The notes: generated by a model from the sequence alone, not told the origin. Positions 26,228-35,292 are shown, counted from the first letter of the stretch. The stretch is 49,450 nucleotides of DNA from Flammeovirgaceae bacterium BBD 1991-12 (GCA_001657315.1 LYSV01000047.1:35747-85196); one strand, 5' to 3'. Numbers and translations: made by a program.

Positions 26228-27817
26228 TTGACGAAAACCAACAACAGGAAAAAGCAACTTATGCAGGCTGCGCTACTAGCGCTGGTCATCATTTCCGTTT
26301 TCCTTTTTTCTGTGGATCTGATGGGTGAAGCCTTCAAGCACCTGGGCAAAAACGCCGCCGAATCCCTCATATTTGCCACGACCAATCCTTTCATCGGGCT
26401 TTTTATAGGTCTGCTGATCACAGCCATCATCCAAAGCAGTTCTACCAGCACTTCGATGGTGGTGGCGATGGTAGCATCAGGATCGATCACCATCAGTGAT
26501 GCGGTACCCATGATCATGGGAGCCAATATAGGCACCACGCTTACGAGCACTATTGTATCGCTGGGGTTCATTACCAAAAAAAATGAATTCAGAAAGGCTA
26601 TAGCCGGAGGCACGGTACATGATTTCTTCAATATCCTCACTGTACTGCTACTGTTCCCGCTGGAGTTCTATTATGGATTAGTCTCTTCTTCAGCCCAGCG
26701 CATCACAGAATTTCTACTGCCTTTGGATGCTCAGGGCTCAACGGGTGATTTTGGCTTCAAGCTTTTTGATGCCATCCCGTTGACAAATTTCCTGATAGAG
26801 CTGATTGGCAATAGTCTGATCAGTATTATTCTCTCCTTTCTGCTGCTGTTTGGAAGTATAAAGATCCTCTCCCGGCTTATTTATAAGATGGTGATCGGGG
26901 GCTCTCAGGGTAAGCTGAGGGATTTTATTTTCAGTAATCCATTCAAGTCCTTTACATGGGGTGCCATACTTACAGCGGCCGTACAGTCCAGTTCCATTAC
27001 TACCTCACTTGTAGTGCCTTTTGTAGCTACCGGAAAAATAAAGCTGCAAAGCGCAACCCCGTTCATCATGGGGGCCAATATAGGTACTACTATTACTGCT
27101 TTCATAGCCGTACTCATAGAATCGAACCTGGCTATGAGCATAGCCGTAACCCATCTGCTTTTCAATCTTGTAGGGGTGATAGTCTTCCTCCCTTTCCGTC
27201 AGCTTCGTAACATACCCATAAAGCTTGCGCATAGCTTTGGTGCCCTTACCATGAACTACAGGCTGGCTGGCGTCACCTATATTTTATTCACTTTCTTTAT
27301 CATACCATTTGCCCTTATCTACTTCAACAGAAATGCCAGTGAGATCAAGGAACTGACCTACACTATCTACAAAGGGTCCGAGGTTACTCAGAAAAAGGTA
27401 CTTAATGTGGTGGCACCCGATAAACGCTACGGCTCTCTGTGGGGACACAATGCCAACCCGTTCATGAAAAGCAGCAGTGACGATATCTACAATATCTACA
27501 GGAGCAATGATGTGCTGTTTATCAATAACAGGCTTTATCTGATCAAAAAGGAAGGCTTTTGCTGGGATGATCAGGAAGGGCAGGACAAATACAGTATGTG
27601 CATTGAGGAGGTGCTGCCTGTATGGAGCAATGGCCGGTTTTCCTTTGATTCTGTGTATGTTTTCAAAAAAAACTATTACGAGCCCGTGGATGCTGACTCT
27701 TCATGGTTCCGCTATTTCATCAGCATTGAGGACAAGGTACTGGTAAGAACGGAGAAACTCACCAAAGACCAGGAGATAGGGTTGGTGGAAGAGCTGACGG
27801 ATATACAGGCAAGGTAG
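26228..27817 (+). CDS. Na+/phosphate symporter family protein with an unusual soluble C-terminal domain
   Basis: About 529 residues. The membrane part (to about residue 375) has two Na/Pi-cotransporter repeats with IIQSSSTSTSMVVAMVASG and VQSSSITTSLVVPFVA, plus two MGANIGTT motifs. Instead of a PhoU tail, it ends in about 150 soluble residues with paired Tyr/Trp-rich strands (RYGSLWGHNANPF, NNRLYLIKKEGFCWDD) that I do not recognise. An in-frame TAA at 26222 forces the start to TTG 26228 or ATG 26261. The TTG form gives a basic segment before the first helix and is slightly favoured, but this is undecided. Confidence 0.82.
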   Translation: MTKTNNRKKQLMQAALLALVIISVFLFSVDLMGEAFKHLGKNAAESLIFATTNPFIGLFIGLLITAIIQSSSTSTSMVVAMVASGSITISDAVPMIMGANIGTTLTSTIVSLGFITKKNEFRKAIAGGTVHDFFNILTVLLLFPLEFYYGLVSSSAQRITEFLLPLDAQGSTGDFGFKLFDAIPLTNFLIELIGNSLISIILSFLLLFGSIKILSRLIYKMVIGGSQGKLRDFIFSNPFKSFTWGAILTAAVQSSSITTSLVVPFVATGKIKLQSATPFIMGANIGTTITAFIAVLIESNLAMSIAVTHLLFNLVGVIVFLPFRQLRNIPIKLAHSFGALTMNYRLAGVTYILFTFFIIPFALIYFNRNASEIKELTYTIYKGSEVTQKKVLNVVAPDKRYGSLWGHNANPFMKSSSDDIYNIYRSNDVLFINNRLYLIKKEGFCWDDQEGQDKYSMCIEEVLPVWSNGRFSFDSVYVFKKNYYEPVDADSSWFRYFISIEDKVLVRTEKLTKDQEIGLVEELTDIQAR

Positions 27818-28102
27818 TTTGATAGAGGGTAGTTGATGGTTGATGGCAGATAGTTGGTGGTATCTACTCATTTTCAAATTTCATCTATCCGATTTCATAT
27901 TTTTCCACAAGGATTGATAAATTTCATCTATAGACATAAACTTAACAAAGTAAGGTTAATGGCTTATTGATGTTCATTGGTGATAAGGAGATGTTGGATG
28001 ACCATAAGGGGACAGGATCATTTCACGTTTGTGATTTCCAATTCGGGCGGTTGCCCCGTATTTCTCTTTCCATTTATTATCTTTATTCAAATTTGTACTT
28101 GT

Positions 28103-28468
28103 ATGGCCGAAAAAAAGGGCTTTTTTAATTTTTTAAAACCGGATGGTATCATAGAGCACTTTGTAGCACTGCTGGAATCGAGAATAATGATCGCCAAAAT
28201 TGAGGTAAAGGAGGAGATCGCCCATATCCTGTCAAGAGGCCTGGTCACGTTTGCATTGGTATTTGTTGCAACACTTTTCTTTTTGTTTCTGAACTTTGCC
28301 TTCGCCTTTTTTGTGGGAAGCGCCATGCAAAATGTATCCTATGGCTTTCTTATTGTCTCGGGTTTTTACCTGATGGTATTTATCATCCTTTTTCTATTGA
28401 AGGACAGGCTTGGCCTCGACAAGTATTTTGAGAAAAAACTGAGCCATGCATTAAAAATAAAAAAGTAG
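28103..28468 (+). CDS. Phage-holin-like (PF07332-type) membrane protein
   Basis: A 121-residue protein. A short charged head (MAEKKGFFNFLKPDGII) precedes an amphipathic helix. Two transmembrane helices follow, around LVTFALVFVATLFFLFLNF and YGFLIVSGFYLMVFIILFLL, with a Lys-rich tail. The pattern fits the Phage_holin_3_6/Actinobacteria-holin-like group, which in free-living bacteria is a chromosomal membrane protein rather than a phage part. ATG 28103 is preferred to an upstream in-frame ATG because the added residues are Cys/Phe-rich and untypical. It is followed after 7 bases by another small membrane protein and then GGGP synthase. Confidence 0.65.
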   Translation: MAEKKGFFNFLKPDGIIEHFVALLESRIMIAKIEVKEEIAHILSRGLVTFALVFVATLFFLFLNFAFAFFVGSAMQNVSYGFLIVSGFYLMVFIILFLLKDRLGLDKYFEKKLSHALKIKK

Positions 28469-28475
28469 AAGCAGC

Positions 28476-28835
28476 ATGAATTCAGATCAGGAAATAGCAA
28501 AGCTCAGGCGAGTCTCAGACCAGCATAAACAGGCCATAAAAACTGAATTCGAGGAGCTGGTAGGGCGGTCAAAAAAACTAGCCATACGCATACTGATCAT
28601 TGGGGGAGGCCTTGCACTGGCCTATACCATTGCCAGGATCTTCCTGGACCCGGATGACGAAAAAGGATCCAGGGATGAAACCGGGAAAAAAAAGGTATCT
28701 GCATTTGCAGAAGTAAGAAACTTTGTAATGGCTGAGCTGGCGGCCTTTCTTTTATCGCTGGCAAAGGAGAAACTGACGGAATATTTGAACGAGGTTAAAA
28801 CGGAGACACATGTCCATACTGAAAGTACTGAATGA
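28476..28835 (+). CDS. Small membrane-anchored protein of unknown function
   Basis: A 119-residue protein with a charged N-terminal helix (about 1-33), one transmembrane helix (LAIRILIIGGGLALAYTIARI), an acidic linker with DPDDEKGSRDE, and a second amphipathic or re-entrant helix (FVMAELAAFLLSLAKEKL). I do not recognise a family. Its 3' end overlaps the GGGP-synthase start by 26 bases and its start follows the holin-like gene by 7 bases, so the three are probably one transcript with linked membrane roles. Confidence 0.6.
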   Translation: MNSDQEIAKLRRVSDQHKQAIKTEFEELVGRSKKLAIRILIIGGGLALAYTIARIFLDPDDEKGSRDETGKKKVSAFAEVRNFVMAELAAFLLSLAKEKLTEYLNEVKTETHVHTESTE

Positions 28836-29571
28836 CTGGAAAGCGACGGGTCAGAAGTCACTGGCACTGCTGATAGATCCTGACAAGGTGGAGGATCTTT
28901 CTTCCCTTACACAGCTTTTGCTCATTGCCGAGGAGTGTTATGTAGACTTTTTCTTTGTGGGAGGCAGTCTCATCACGAATAATAACCTTTCCCAGGTGGT
29001 GCGGACGATCAAAACCAATACGGAAATCCCGGTGGTGCTGTTCCCCGGTAACACCATGCAGATCGATATCCAGGCAGACGCCATCCTTTTCCTCAGTCTG
29101 ATATCAGGTAGAAATCCTGACCTTCTGATAGGGCAGCATGTGATATCTGCACCTATTTTAAAAGGAAGTTCACTGGAAATACTGCCCACCGGTTACATGC
29201 TGGTCAACTCAGAAAGCACTTCCGCCGCATCCTATATGAGCAATACCCGGCCTATCCCTCCTGACAAGGACTCGGTAGCTGCCTGCACGGCTATGGCAGG
29301 TGAAATGCTGGGGCTGCAGTTGATCTACATGGACGCTGGCAGTGGATCCAGACAACCTATACCTTCCCGTATGATCAGTAAGGTAAGAAGATCTGTGGAT
29401 GTACCGCTGATCGTGGGAGGAGGCATCAACTCTCCGGAAAAGGCGAGGCTCGCCCTGGAAGCAGGCGCCGACATGATCGTAGTGGGTAATGCCATAGAAA
29501 AAAACCCCAATCTGCTGATTGAGGTTTCTGAAAAGATCTATGATTTTAACAAGTCTTTAGACATTCATTAA
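28810..29571 (+). CDS. Geranylgeranylglyceryl/heptaprenylglyceryl phosphate synthase (GGGPS/PcrB family)
   Basis: A 253-residue TIM-barrel prenyltransferase. It has the N-terminal ALLIDPDK motif, FFVGGSL, VLFPGNTMQI, YMDAGSGSRQPIPS and the phosphate-binding VGGGINSPEKARLALEAGAD plus VVGNAIE. The family joins glycerol-1-phosphate to a polyprenyl diphosphate, the first ether bond of archaeal-type lipids. Homologues in Bacteroidota are known and active, although the lipid product in these bacteria is not well understood. It overlaps the previous small membrane gene by 26 bases and converges with the AraC gene, overlapping its 3' end by 15 bases. Confidence 0.88.
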   Translation: MSILKVLNDWKATGQKSLALLIDPDKVEDLSSLTQLLLIAEECYVDFFFVGGSLITNNNLSQVVRTIKTNTEIPVVLFPGNTMQIDIQADAILFLSLISGRNPDLLIGQHVISAPILKGSSLEILPTGYMLVNSESTSAASYMSNTRPIPPDKDSVAACTAMAGEMLGLQLIYMDAGSGSRQPIPSRMISKVRRSVDVPLIVGGGINSPEKARLALEAGADMIVVGNAIEKNPNLLIEVSEKIYDFNKSLDIH

Positions 29572-30483
29572 CGTCTCACGCTTGCGCATTTTTCCAGCGG
29601 GTATACCGTACATCATCTTGAAACGACGGCAGAAATAGGCTGTATCCTTGTAGCCACACGCCCGGCCAATGTCACGAATACTCATTTTGGAAGTACGTAA
29701 CAGCTTTACGGCATGCTCCATACGCTGATATTCAATATAATCCTGAGGGTTAATGCCTGTCAGTGTTTTAAAATACTGACCTACATAATCCTCCGATACT
29801 TCTGCTACTTCGGAAAGCACCTTATTCGTGAGCTCGCCGCCCAGGTTATCCTTGATATATTTGAACACAGTGATGAGTCTCGGATCTTTAAAGTAGGTAC
29901 TGTTGGTGGCCATCTGTTCCACAAACATCCTGTTGTCTATGATATGACGGATGGTCTCTATTACCAGTGATTCCGTCTTGATCTTGATGGACCTTTGATT
30001 TCCCTCTTTCTTCTGGATCTCCTCCATGATGACATCATAGATGAGATTGTTGATCCTTGTATTCTCCATGGAGAAGGCGGGAATATCCAGCGCCGTGAAG
30101 AAGTTGACAGTATCAAACACTTTGGTATCGAATGATACTATACTGAAATCTGCCGACAAGCTTCCCGATATTTCATCCAGATTAGTGGTTCTGAAATATT
30201 CTGCCTGCTTAAAACCGAACTCGTCCATGCTCAGCTGGGTGGTTTTTTCACTCACCTCTCCAAAGTGTAAAGTACTTACACGATTGGCCGGTATGAACAA
30301 GGCATGCCCCTCCTTTAAAAGGTCCCTGTTCTTACCAAAACGGACAAAACCCTTTTTCAGGATAATGATTATGTTCTCCGTATCTCTAAAATCCTTTATA
30401 GTAAAGGGATTTGTTACCTTCACATTATTGGACTTCACATACTTAATTCCTAAGGATTCAATTATTTTGTTGTAATCTTCCAT
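29557..30483 (-). CDS. AraC-family transcriptional regulator
   Basis: A 308-residue regulator. The first about 200 residues form a cupin-like sensor region (FVRFGKNRDLLKEGHALFIPAN). The last about 100 residues hold two helix-turn-helix motifs: LTNKVLSEVAEVSEDYVGQYFKT and a second with MSIRDIGRACGYKDTAYFCRRF, the AraC/XylS signature. The target genes are unknown. An upstream dyad at 30541-30557 and a -7 box at 30509-30516 suggest a dedicated, possibly autoregulated promoter. The downstream ends of this gene and GGGPS overlap, so their transcripts are antisense at the 3' ends. Confidence 0.88.
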   Translation of the reverse strand: MEDYNKIIESLGIKYVKSNNVKVTNPFTIKDFRDTENIIIILKKGFVRFGKNRDLLKEGHALFIPANRVSTLHFGEVSEKTTQLSMDEFGFKQAEYFRTTNLDEISGSLSADFSIVSFDTKVFDTVNFFTALDIPAFSMENTRINNLIYDVIMEEIQKKEGNQRSIKIKTESLVIETIRHIIDNRMFVEQMATNSTYFKDPRLITVFKYIKDNLGGELTNKVLSEVAEVSEDYVGQYFKTLTGINPQDYIEYQRMEHAVKLLRTSKMSIRDIGRACGYKDTAYFCRRFKMMYGIPAGKMRKRETLMNV

Positions 30484-30508
30484 TAACCTTGTGTATTAAA
30501 CCAATAGG

Positions 30509-30516
30509 CAAAGATA
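30509..30516 (-). promoter_or_regulatory. -7 promoter box for the AraC gene
   Basis: The minus strand reads TATCTTTG, an exact TAnnTTTG match, about 25 bases before the ATG at 30483. This leaves a short leader of about 20 bases. No good -33 TTG is seen at the usual 19-21 base spacing, which would be consistent with an activator-dependent promoter. Confidence 0.4.
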
Positions 30517-30540
30517 AAAATAAACAACAAACTTACATGC

Positions 30541-30557
30541 ACTATTCTAAGAATAGT
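30541..30557. promoter_or_regulatory. 7-bp inverted repeat upstream of the AraC gene
   Basis: ACTATTC-TAA-GAATAGT is a perfect inverted repeat with a 3-base spacer. It lies 25-41 bases upstream of the -7 box of the AraC gene and after the acyl-CoA dehydrogenase stop. It is not followed by a T-run on the minus strand, so an operator fits better than a terminator. The protein that binds it is unknown. Confidence 0.4.
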
Positions 30558-30582
30558 ATGATTTTTTCCAGAAACGGTTTAT

Positions 30583-31725
30583 TTACTCTTTGAGTAGTTC
30601 TCTTGAGATGACAATCCTTTGGATTTCTGATGTGCCTTCATATATCTGGGTGATCTTGGCGTCCCTCATCAAACGTTCCACGTGATACTCCTTTACATAC
30701 CCGTAACCTCCGTGCACCTGCACAGCCTCAACAGTCACATCCATGGCCACCTCTGAAGCAAACAGCTTGGCCATAGCGCTGGCTCTCGCATAGGGCTTCT
30801 TCTGATCCTTGAGACTGGCGGCCTGCAGGCATAGCAGACGTGCGGCATCGATCTGTGTAGCCATGTCGGCCAGTTTGAATTGAATGGCCTGGTGTTGTGA
30901 TATTTCCTTACCAAAAGCCTTTCTTTCCTTTGAATACTTCAGTGCCAGCTCATAGGCTCCGGAGGCTATCCCCAGCGCCTGAGAGGCTATCCCTATGCGT
31001 CCTCCGTTGAGGGTGGACATGGCAAAGTTAAAGCCAAAGCCGTCCTCGCCTATTCTGTTTTCCTTTGGGACTTTTACATCAGTGAACATGAGCGAGTGGG
31101 TGTCCGAGCCTCTTATCCCCAGCTTGTCTTCCTTCTTGCCTACTACAAAGCCATCCATCTCCTTTTCTACGATAAGAGCGTTTATCCCTTTATGTTTCTT
31201 TTCAGGGTTCGTCTGTGCCATTACAATATACACACCGGCACTGTTGCCATTGGTGATCCAGTTTTTGGTTCCGTTCAGCAGGTAGTGATCCCCCTTGTCC
31301 TCGGCTGTGGTCCTCTGGCTGGTGGCATCTGAACCAGCCTCGGGCTCCGACAGGCAGAATGCTCCTATGGTTTCTCCACTGGCCAGCCGGGTAAGGTATT
31401 TTTGCTTTTGCTCTTCGTTACCATACGTCTCCAGCCCCCAGCATACCAATGAATTGTTGACTGACATGGCTACGGAAGCCGAAGCATCAATTTTGGATAT
31501 CTCCTCCATGGCCAGCACATAGGATACGGTGTCCATACCACCACCATTGTATTTTGGATCTACCATCATACCCATAAACCCCAACTCTCCCATCTTTCTG
31601 ACCTGCTCTGCCGGAAACTGCTGCTTTTCATCTCTTTCGATCACACCCGGAAGCAATTCGGTCCTCGCAAAATCACGCGCCGCAGCCTGAACAGCCTGCT
31701 GCTCTTCACTCAATTCAAAATTCAT
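30583..31725 (-). CDS. Acyl-CoA dehydrogenase (short/medium-chain type)
   Basis: A 380-residue flavoenzyme for the first step of beta-oxidation. It has family signatures FCLSEPEAGSDA (FAD/substrate contact), the WITNG segment, and KITQIYEGTSEIQRIVISR. The Glu in IYEGTSEIQ is the catalytic base position of short-chain and butyryl-CoA dehydrogenases. Length and N-terminal start (MNFELSEEQQAVQ) match the family. It sits alone between the pan operon and the AraC regulator. The substrate is probably a short acyl-CoA, but chain length cannot be fixed from sequence. Confidence 0.93.
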   Translation of the reverse strand: MNFELSEEQQAVQAAARDFARTELLPGVIERDEKQQFPAEQVRKMGELGFMGMMVDPKYNGGGMDTVSYVLAMEEISKIDASASVAMSVNNSLVCWGLETYGNEEQKQKYLTRLASGETIGAFCLSEPEAGSDATSQRTTAEDKGDHYLLNGTKNWITNGNSAGVYIVMAQTNPEKKHKGINALIVEKEMDGFVVGKKEDKLGIRGSDTHSLMFTDVKVPKENRIGEDGFGFNFAMSTLNGGRIGIASQALGIASGAYELALKYSKERKAFGKEISQHQAIQFKLADMATQIDAARLLCLQAASLKDQKKPYARASAMAKLFASEVAMDVTVEAVQVHGGYGYVKEYHVERLMRDAKITQIYEGTSEIQRIVISRELLKE

Positions 31726-31758
31726 GCTCTAAAATCGTTTACATTAAATACAACAAAA

Positions 31759-31782
31759 GGGCTCACAAACGTTTGCAAGCCC
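31759..31782 (-). terminator. Terminator of the pan-rfaE2-zinc peptidase operon
   Basis: A near-perfect 24-bp dyad, GGGCTnnCAAACGTTTGnnAGCCC. On the minus strand it is followed by TTTTGTTG, the arrangement of an intrinsic terminator, 28 bases after the stop of the gene at 31811. Because the sequence is symmetric and sits before the acyl-CoA dehydrogenase start, an operator role is an alternative. Confidence 0.55.
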
Positions 31783-31810
31783 CCAAAAATACAATTTCTG
31801 AAGAATTTAC

Positions 31811-32506
31811 TTAATCACGATTCCCTAAAAACATGCTGACGTAATACAGCAATGTAACCAGTGAGCCTATCGCAGCAACCACATAGGTCATGGCCGCCCA
31901 TTTCAGTGAATCCTTCGCCATGTCATACTCACCGCTGTTTACAATATTGCGCTGTTTTACCCATGCCAGTGCTCTCTTGCTGGCATCAAATTCCACAGGC
32001 AGGGTAACAAACGAAAACAGTGTCATCACACCATAGGCGCCAATGATGGTAAGTAGCACCGGCTGAACAGGAAATGCACTGAACAGGAACATACCTCCAA
32101 AAAGCATGACCATCATAATGACATTCAGAATTCTGGCGCTTGCATTCTGGATAGGCACCATGGCCGTTCTGAATTCAAGCATACTGTAGGCTGTAGCATG
32201 CTGAACAGCATGGCCACACTCATGTGAGGCTACAGCTGCGGCAGCCGCATTTCTTCCATGATAGACCTCCTCGCTCAGGTTGACTGTCTTGTTTACCGGG
32301 TTATAATGGTCCGTCAACTGCCCGGGCACTGAAATAACCTTTACATCATGTATACCATGGTCTGCAAGCATTAGCTGTGCTATCTCCGCTCCCGAAAGAT
32401 TCTTATTCAGCGGTATGCGGGAGTACTTTCTGAATTTGCTCTTCAATCGCGAGCTCACCGCAAAACTGATGATCCCGAAACCGATAATGATTATCCAAAT
32501 TTCCAT
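31811..32506 (-). CDS. YugP-type membrane zinc metallopeptidase
   Basis: A 231-residue integral membrane peptidase of the YugP/PF04298 family. The N-terminal helix (IWIIIIGFGIISFAVSS) precedes the zinc-binding HECGHAVQHATAYSMLEFR motif. Then two or three transmembrane helices follow (VMMVMLFGGMFLFSAF, LLTIIGAYGVMTLFSFV, YVVAAIGSLVTLLYYV). The HExxH-like HECGH and a downstream EF-D region supply the expected ligands. The substrate is not known. It is the last gene of the operon that starts with panC, 23 bases after rfaE2. Confidence 0.88.
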   Translation of the reverse strand: MEIWIIIIGFGIISFAVSSRLKSKFRKYSRIPLNKNLSGAEIAQLMLADHGIHDVKVISVPGQLTDHYNPVNKTVNLSEEVYHGRNAAAAAVASHECGHAVQHATAYSMLEFRTAMVPIQNASARILNVIMMVMLFGGMFLFSAFPVQPVLLTIIGAYGVMTLFSFVTLPVEFDASKRALAWVKQRNIVNSGEYDMAKDSLKWAAMTYVVAAIGSLVTLLYYVSMFLGNRD

Positions 32507-32529
32507 AACTATAAAATCTCCTTTTCTCG

Positions 32530-33021
32530 TTACAAGTTTTTTATTTTATCAATAATACCAGAGGTGGAATACCCCTGAACCAGTTCAACAGTCTCCACCT
32601 TCCCACCATTGGCTATTACAATATCTGCACCAACAATATTTTCTGCCAAATAGTCATTTCCTTTAACGAGAATGTCAGGCTTAAGTTCCCGTATGAGAGC
32701 GTAGGGAGTGTCCTCTGCAAACAATATTACTGCATCCACGAAGGCCAGTGCCGCCAGCATCCTTGCACGTGGTTCCTCTGCATTGACAGGCCGATCCTTT
32801 CCCTTGAATTTTCGGACGGATCCATCGGTATTCAGGCCCACAACGAGGTGGTCTCCCAAACCTCTCGCTTTTTCCAGATAATCGATGTGACCCAGGTGCA
32901 GAATATCAAAGCAGCCATTGGTGAATACCACTTGCTCCCCGGCAGACTGCCATTCCGCCACCGTGGTTCTGAGCTCATCCAGGGCCTTTATTTTATCCGC
33001 TGTTCCGGCGTTTGCTTCCAT
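32530..33021 (-). CDS. rfaE2: D-glycero-beta-D-manno-heptose 1-phosphate adenylyltransferase
   Basis: A 163-residue single-domain nucleotidyltransferase equivalent to the C-terminal half of HldE. It contains the [18 protein letters not shown] motif (nucleotide-binding T/HxGH type), [19 protein letters not shown] and [11 protein letters not shown]. It makes ADP-heptose for the lipopolysaccharide core. The kinase domain (RfaE1) is not in this window. The start overlaps the upstream membrane protein by 29 bases, and the operon also holds panC and panD. Confidence 0.93.
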   Translation of the reverse strand: MEANAGTADKIKALDELRTTVAEWQSAGEQVVFTNGCFDILHLGHIDYLEKARGLGDHLVVGLNTDGSVRKFKGKDRPVNAEEPRARMLAALAFVDAVILFAEDTPYALIRELKPDILVKGNDYLAENIVGADIVIANGGKVETVELVQGYSTSGIIDKIKNL

Positions 33022-34027
33022 AGTACTGACTTAAAAACATGGACATAGCCCCAAGTATGATAATGATAAGGGTCTGCCATCCATGGAGGATAAATGTATA
33101 TGCCACAGCGATGTCCTGCTCCAGACCATATAAAACGACCAGCCCAAGTGGCACAAGCACGTGATAGCTACCGGCTCCGCCTGGCAAAGGTATGGCCACG
33201 GCTATTCCACCGATCACAAAAATAGTAAGGGCAGCCAGCAGACCTATATGCTCCGTTTCGGGGAAGGCCAGAAGAATAAAGTAGCTCATCAGATAATACA
33301 GCAGCCATATGAACAACGAGTGGAATATAAAAAGCTCCTTGCTGTCCAGCCTGAAAATGACTAATATCCCGCTTTTTACACCTTTGAACACGCTTCTGGA
33401 CCGGGATAACATTCTTAAGGCGAAGTACCGGCGCGTCTTGTATATATAGAAAAGGACAAAAAAGACTCCCAGCAGAAACAGCACCAGACCCACCCATATG
33501 AACATGGGCACCCCTCCGCCGGACGAGGCTTCCTCCTGCAGATTGATGTTTTCAAAGAAAAAGACCAGCTTTTCGAGCTGGACCAGAAATGAAACCCCTA
33601 TCAGTACAAGGAGAAAAACGAGGTCTACCACTCTTTCAGCTACTACGGTGCCAAGTGATACATCCGCGGGGGTTCTATTCAGCCGGTACAATGTATAACA
33701 CCGGGACACCTCTCCTCCTCTGGGTATGGCCAGATTGATAAAATAACCGACCATTACGGATACAAATCCATCCCGCAGGGATAAACGATGTCCAAGAGGA
33801 TTCAGTAATATCTTCCACCGCTCAGCGCGAATGACATGGCTGAGTATGGCCGCTACGGCGGATAGCATCAGATAGAACTTGTCTGCCGAATGCCACGCTT
33901 TGGCAATGAACTTCAGCTTGCTCTCGCCCTCCGCTACCTCGATATTTTGAAATGAGAGCCATAAAAGGAATCCGGTGATCCCCAGCATCACCGCATATTT
34001 AAGAATGTTCTTAATCCTGCTGTTCAT
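32993..34027 (-). CDS. Lysylphosphatidylglycerol-synthase-TM/flippase-like membrane protein
   Basis: A 344-residue protein with about eight transmembrane helices, of the UPF0104/LPG-synthase-TM family. Landmarks are [69 protein letters not shown] and [19 protein letters not shown]. It lacks the catalytic MprF synthase domain, so it is a lipid-transport-like or uncharacterised envelope protein. ATG 34027 (MNSRIKN) is the sensible start, 4 bases after the panD stop; the longer frame would overlap panD completely on its N-terminal side. Confidence 0.82.
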   Translation of the reverse strand: MNSRIKNILKYAVMLGITGFLLWLSFQNIEVAEGESKLKFIAKAWHSADKFYLMLSAVAAILSHVIRAERWKILLNPLGHRLSLRDGFVSVMVGYFINLAIPRGGEVSRCYTLYRLNRTPADVSLGTVVAERVVDLVFLLVLIGVSFLVQLEKLVFFFENINLQEEASSGGGVPMFIWVGLVLFLLGVFFVLFYIYKTRRYFALRMLSRSRSVFKGVKSGILVIFRLDSKELFIFHSLFIWLLYYLMSYFILLAFPETEHIGLLAALTIFVIGGIAVAIPLPGGAGSYHVLVPLGLVVLYGLEQDIAVAYTFILHGWQTLIIIILGAMSMFLSQYYGSKRRNSG

Positions 34028-34031
34028 CGGT

Positions 34032-34382
34032 TCAGACCGGAAGCCGGTTATCGGCGTCGGGAAATATGACGGTAGGCTTGAATTTTTTTGCTTCTTCAAA
34101 GTCCATGGAAGCATAGGAAATGATAATAATGATATCGCCCACCTGGGCCTTTCTGGCTGCCGGACCATTCAAACAGATCATACCACTGCCGCGCTCCCCG
34201 GTGATCACATAGGTTTCCAGCCGCTCGCCATTGTTGATATTCACCACCTGAACCTTCTCACCATCGATAAGATTGGCAGCATCCATCAGATCTTCGTCAA
34301 TGGTGATACTTCCCACATAGTGAAGCTCAACCTGGGTCAGCCTGACCCGATGTATTTTTGATTTTAAGACTTCAATATTCAT
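34032..34382 (-). CDS. panD: Aspartate 1-decarboxylase proenzyme
   Basis: A 116-residue pyruvoyl enzyme that makes beta-alanine for pantothenate. The self-cleavage site is visible as YVGSITID (Gly24-Ser25), with the preceding [11 protein letters not shown] strand and the later [15 protein letters not shown] substrate loop. Length is right for the family. Its start overlaps the end of panC by 11 bases, linking production of both pantothenate substrates. Confidence 0.95.
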   Translation of the reverse strand: MNIEVLKSKIHRVRLTQVELHYVGSITIDEDLMDAANLIDGEKVQVVNINNGERLETYVITGERGSGMICLNGPAARKAQVGDIIIIISYASMDFEEAKKFKPTVIFPDADNRLPV

Positions 34383-35220
34383 TACCTATGATCACATTAT
34401 CAATTAGCCTGATCTCCCCTACATAACCTGCAATGCACATGGCAACGTTCTTTTTAGTGGTATCTTCAATTTTTTCCAGGCTGCACGCGTCCACAATCTC
34501 AAAGTATTCGAGTATCACCTCACCTGAATCAAAGAGGTTTCTTACCTCGGTACCGATGAAATCGATAGAATTTCCCTGCAAATAAAGCTTTTCAGCCATC
34601 TTCAACGCTTCATAGAATATCGGGGCTTTCTTTCGTTCGGCCGGGCTTAACCGCCTGTTGCGCGAAGATAAGGCTAATCCGTCCGGTTCCCGAATAATTG
34701 GCATGCATTTTAACTCCACATCATAGGAAAGGTCCTTCACAAGCTGTTGGATCACAGCAAATTGTTGCAGATCCTTTTGTCCAAAATAGGCTTTGTGAGG
34801 CTTTGCAATGCCTAGCAGCTTGGCTACAACAATCCCCACACCGTTAAAGTGTCCCGGCCGGAATTCTCCCTCCATCCTTCTTTCAAGCTCCCCAAAATCC
34901 ATGGAAACCACTGGCTTATCCGCATACATTTCCTGTTGCTCCGGGTAAAACACCACATGATCCCCTACTTCACCCAAAAGCGTGAGGTCCTCCTCCAGTG
35001 TTCCCGGGTACCGGATCAGATCATCAGGATTATTGAATTGTACCGGATTTACAAAAATGCTTGTAACGGTGATGTGGTTGTCCTGAATGGACTTTTTCAC
35101 CAAAGACAAATGGCCGTCGTGAAGCGCTCCCATAGTAGGGACAAGGCCTATGGTTGCCCCTTCACACTTTTTGATTTCCAAATATGCCTGAAGGGCCTTT
35201 ATTTCCCTGAATACCTGCAT
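34372..35220 (-). CDS. panC: Pantothenate synthetase (pantoate-beta-alanine ligase)
   Basis: A 282-residue ATP-dependent ligase. Motifs in order: [19 protein letters not shown] (nucleotide-binding HxGH type), [45 protein letters not shown] and [14 protein letters not shown]. It joins pantoate and beta-alanine. ATG 35220 (MQVFREIK) is preferred. A further upstream TTG at 35244 is in frame, but a TATTTTTG promoter-like box overlaps it at 35242-35249. It is the first gene of the panC-panD-flippase-rfaE2-peptidase operon and diverges from the GT5-like gene at 35335. Confidence 0.95.
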   Translation of the reverse strand: MQVFREIKALQAYLEIKKCEGATIGLVPTMGALHDGHLSLVKKSIQDNHITVTSIFVNPVQFNNPDDLIRYPGTLEEDLTLLGEVGDHVVFYPEQQEMYADKPVVSMDFGELERRMEGEFRPGHFNGVGIVVAKLLGIAKPHKAYFGQKDLQQFAVIQQLVKDLSYDVELKCMPIIREPDGLALSSRNRRLSPAERKKAPIFYEALKMAEKLYLQGNSIDFIGTEVRNLFDSGEVILEYFEIVDACSLEKIEDTTKKNVAMCIAGYVGEIRLIDNVIIGNEY

Positions 35221-35292
35221 TTGACGAGATTCCGGATGGCTCAAAAATATGTTTTTAAAAAAACTTAGCGTGGATTACAGCCAAAATTTTAG

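Noticed and set aside
27820-27860. Repeated GATGGTTGATGG-like bases, also near 39355-39375
   Set aside because: Short, low-complexity intergenic sequence with no regular spacing; not enough to call a repeat element.
28103-28468. Phage origin for the holin-like gene
   Set aside because: No other phage gene, attachment site or integrase is nearby and such holin-like proteins are common in chromosomes.
30541-30557. Terminator for the acyl-CoA dehydrogenase gene
   Set aside because: The dyad is AT-rich and no T-run follows it on the minus strand; an operator fits better.
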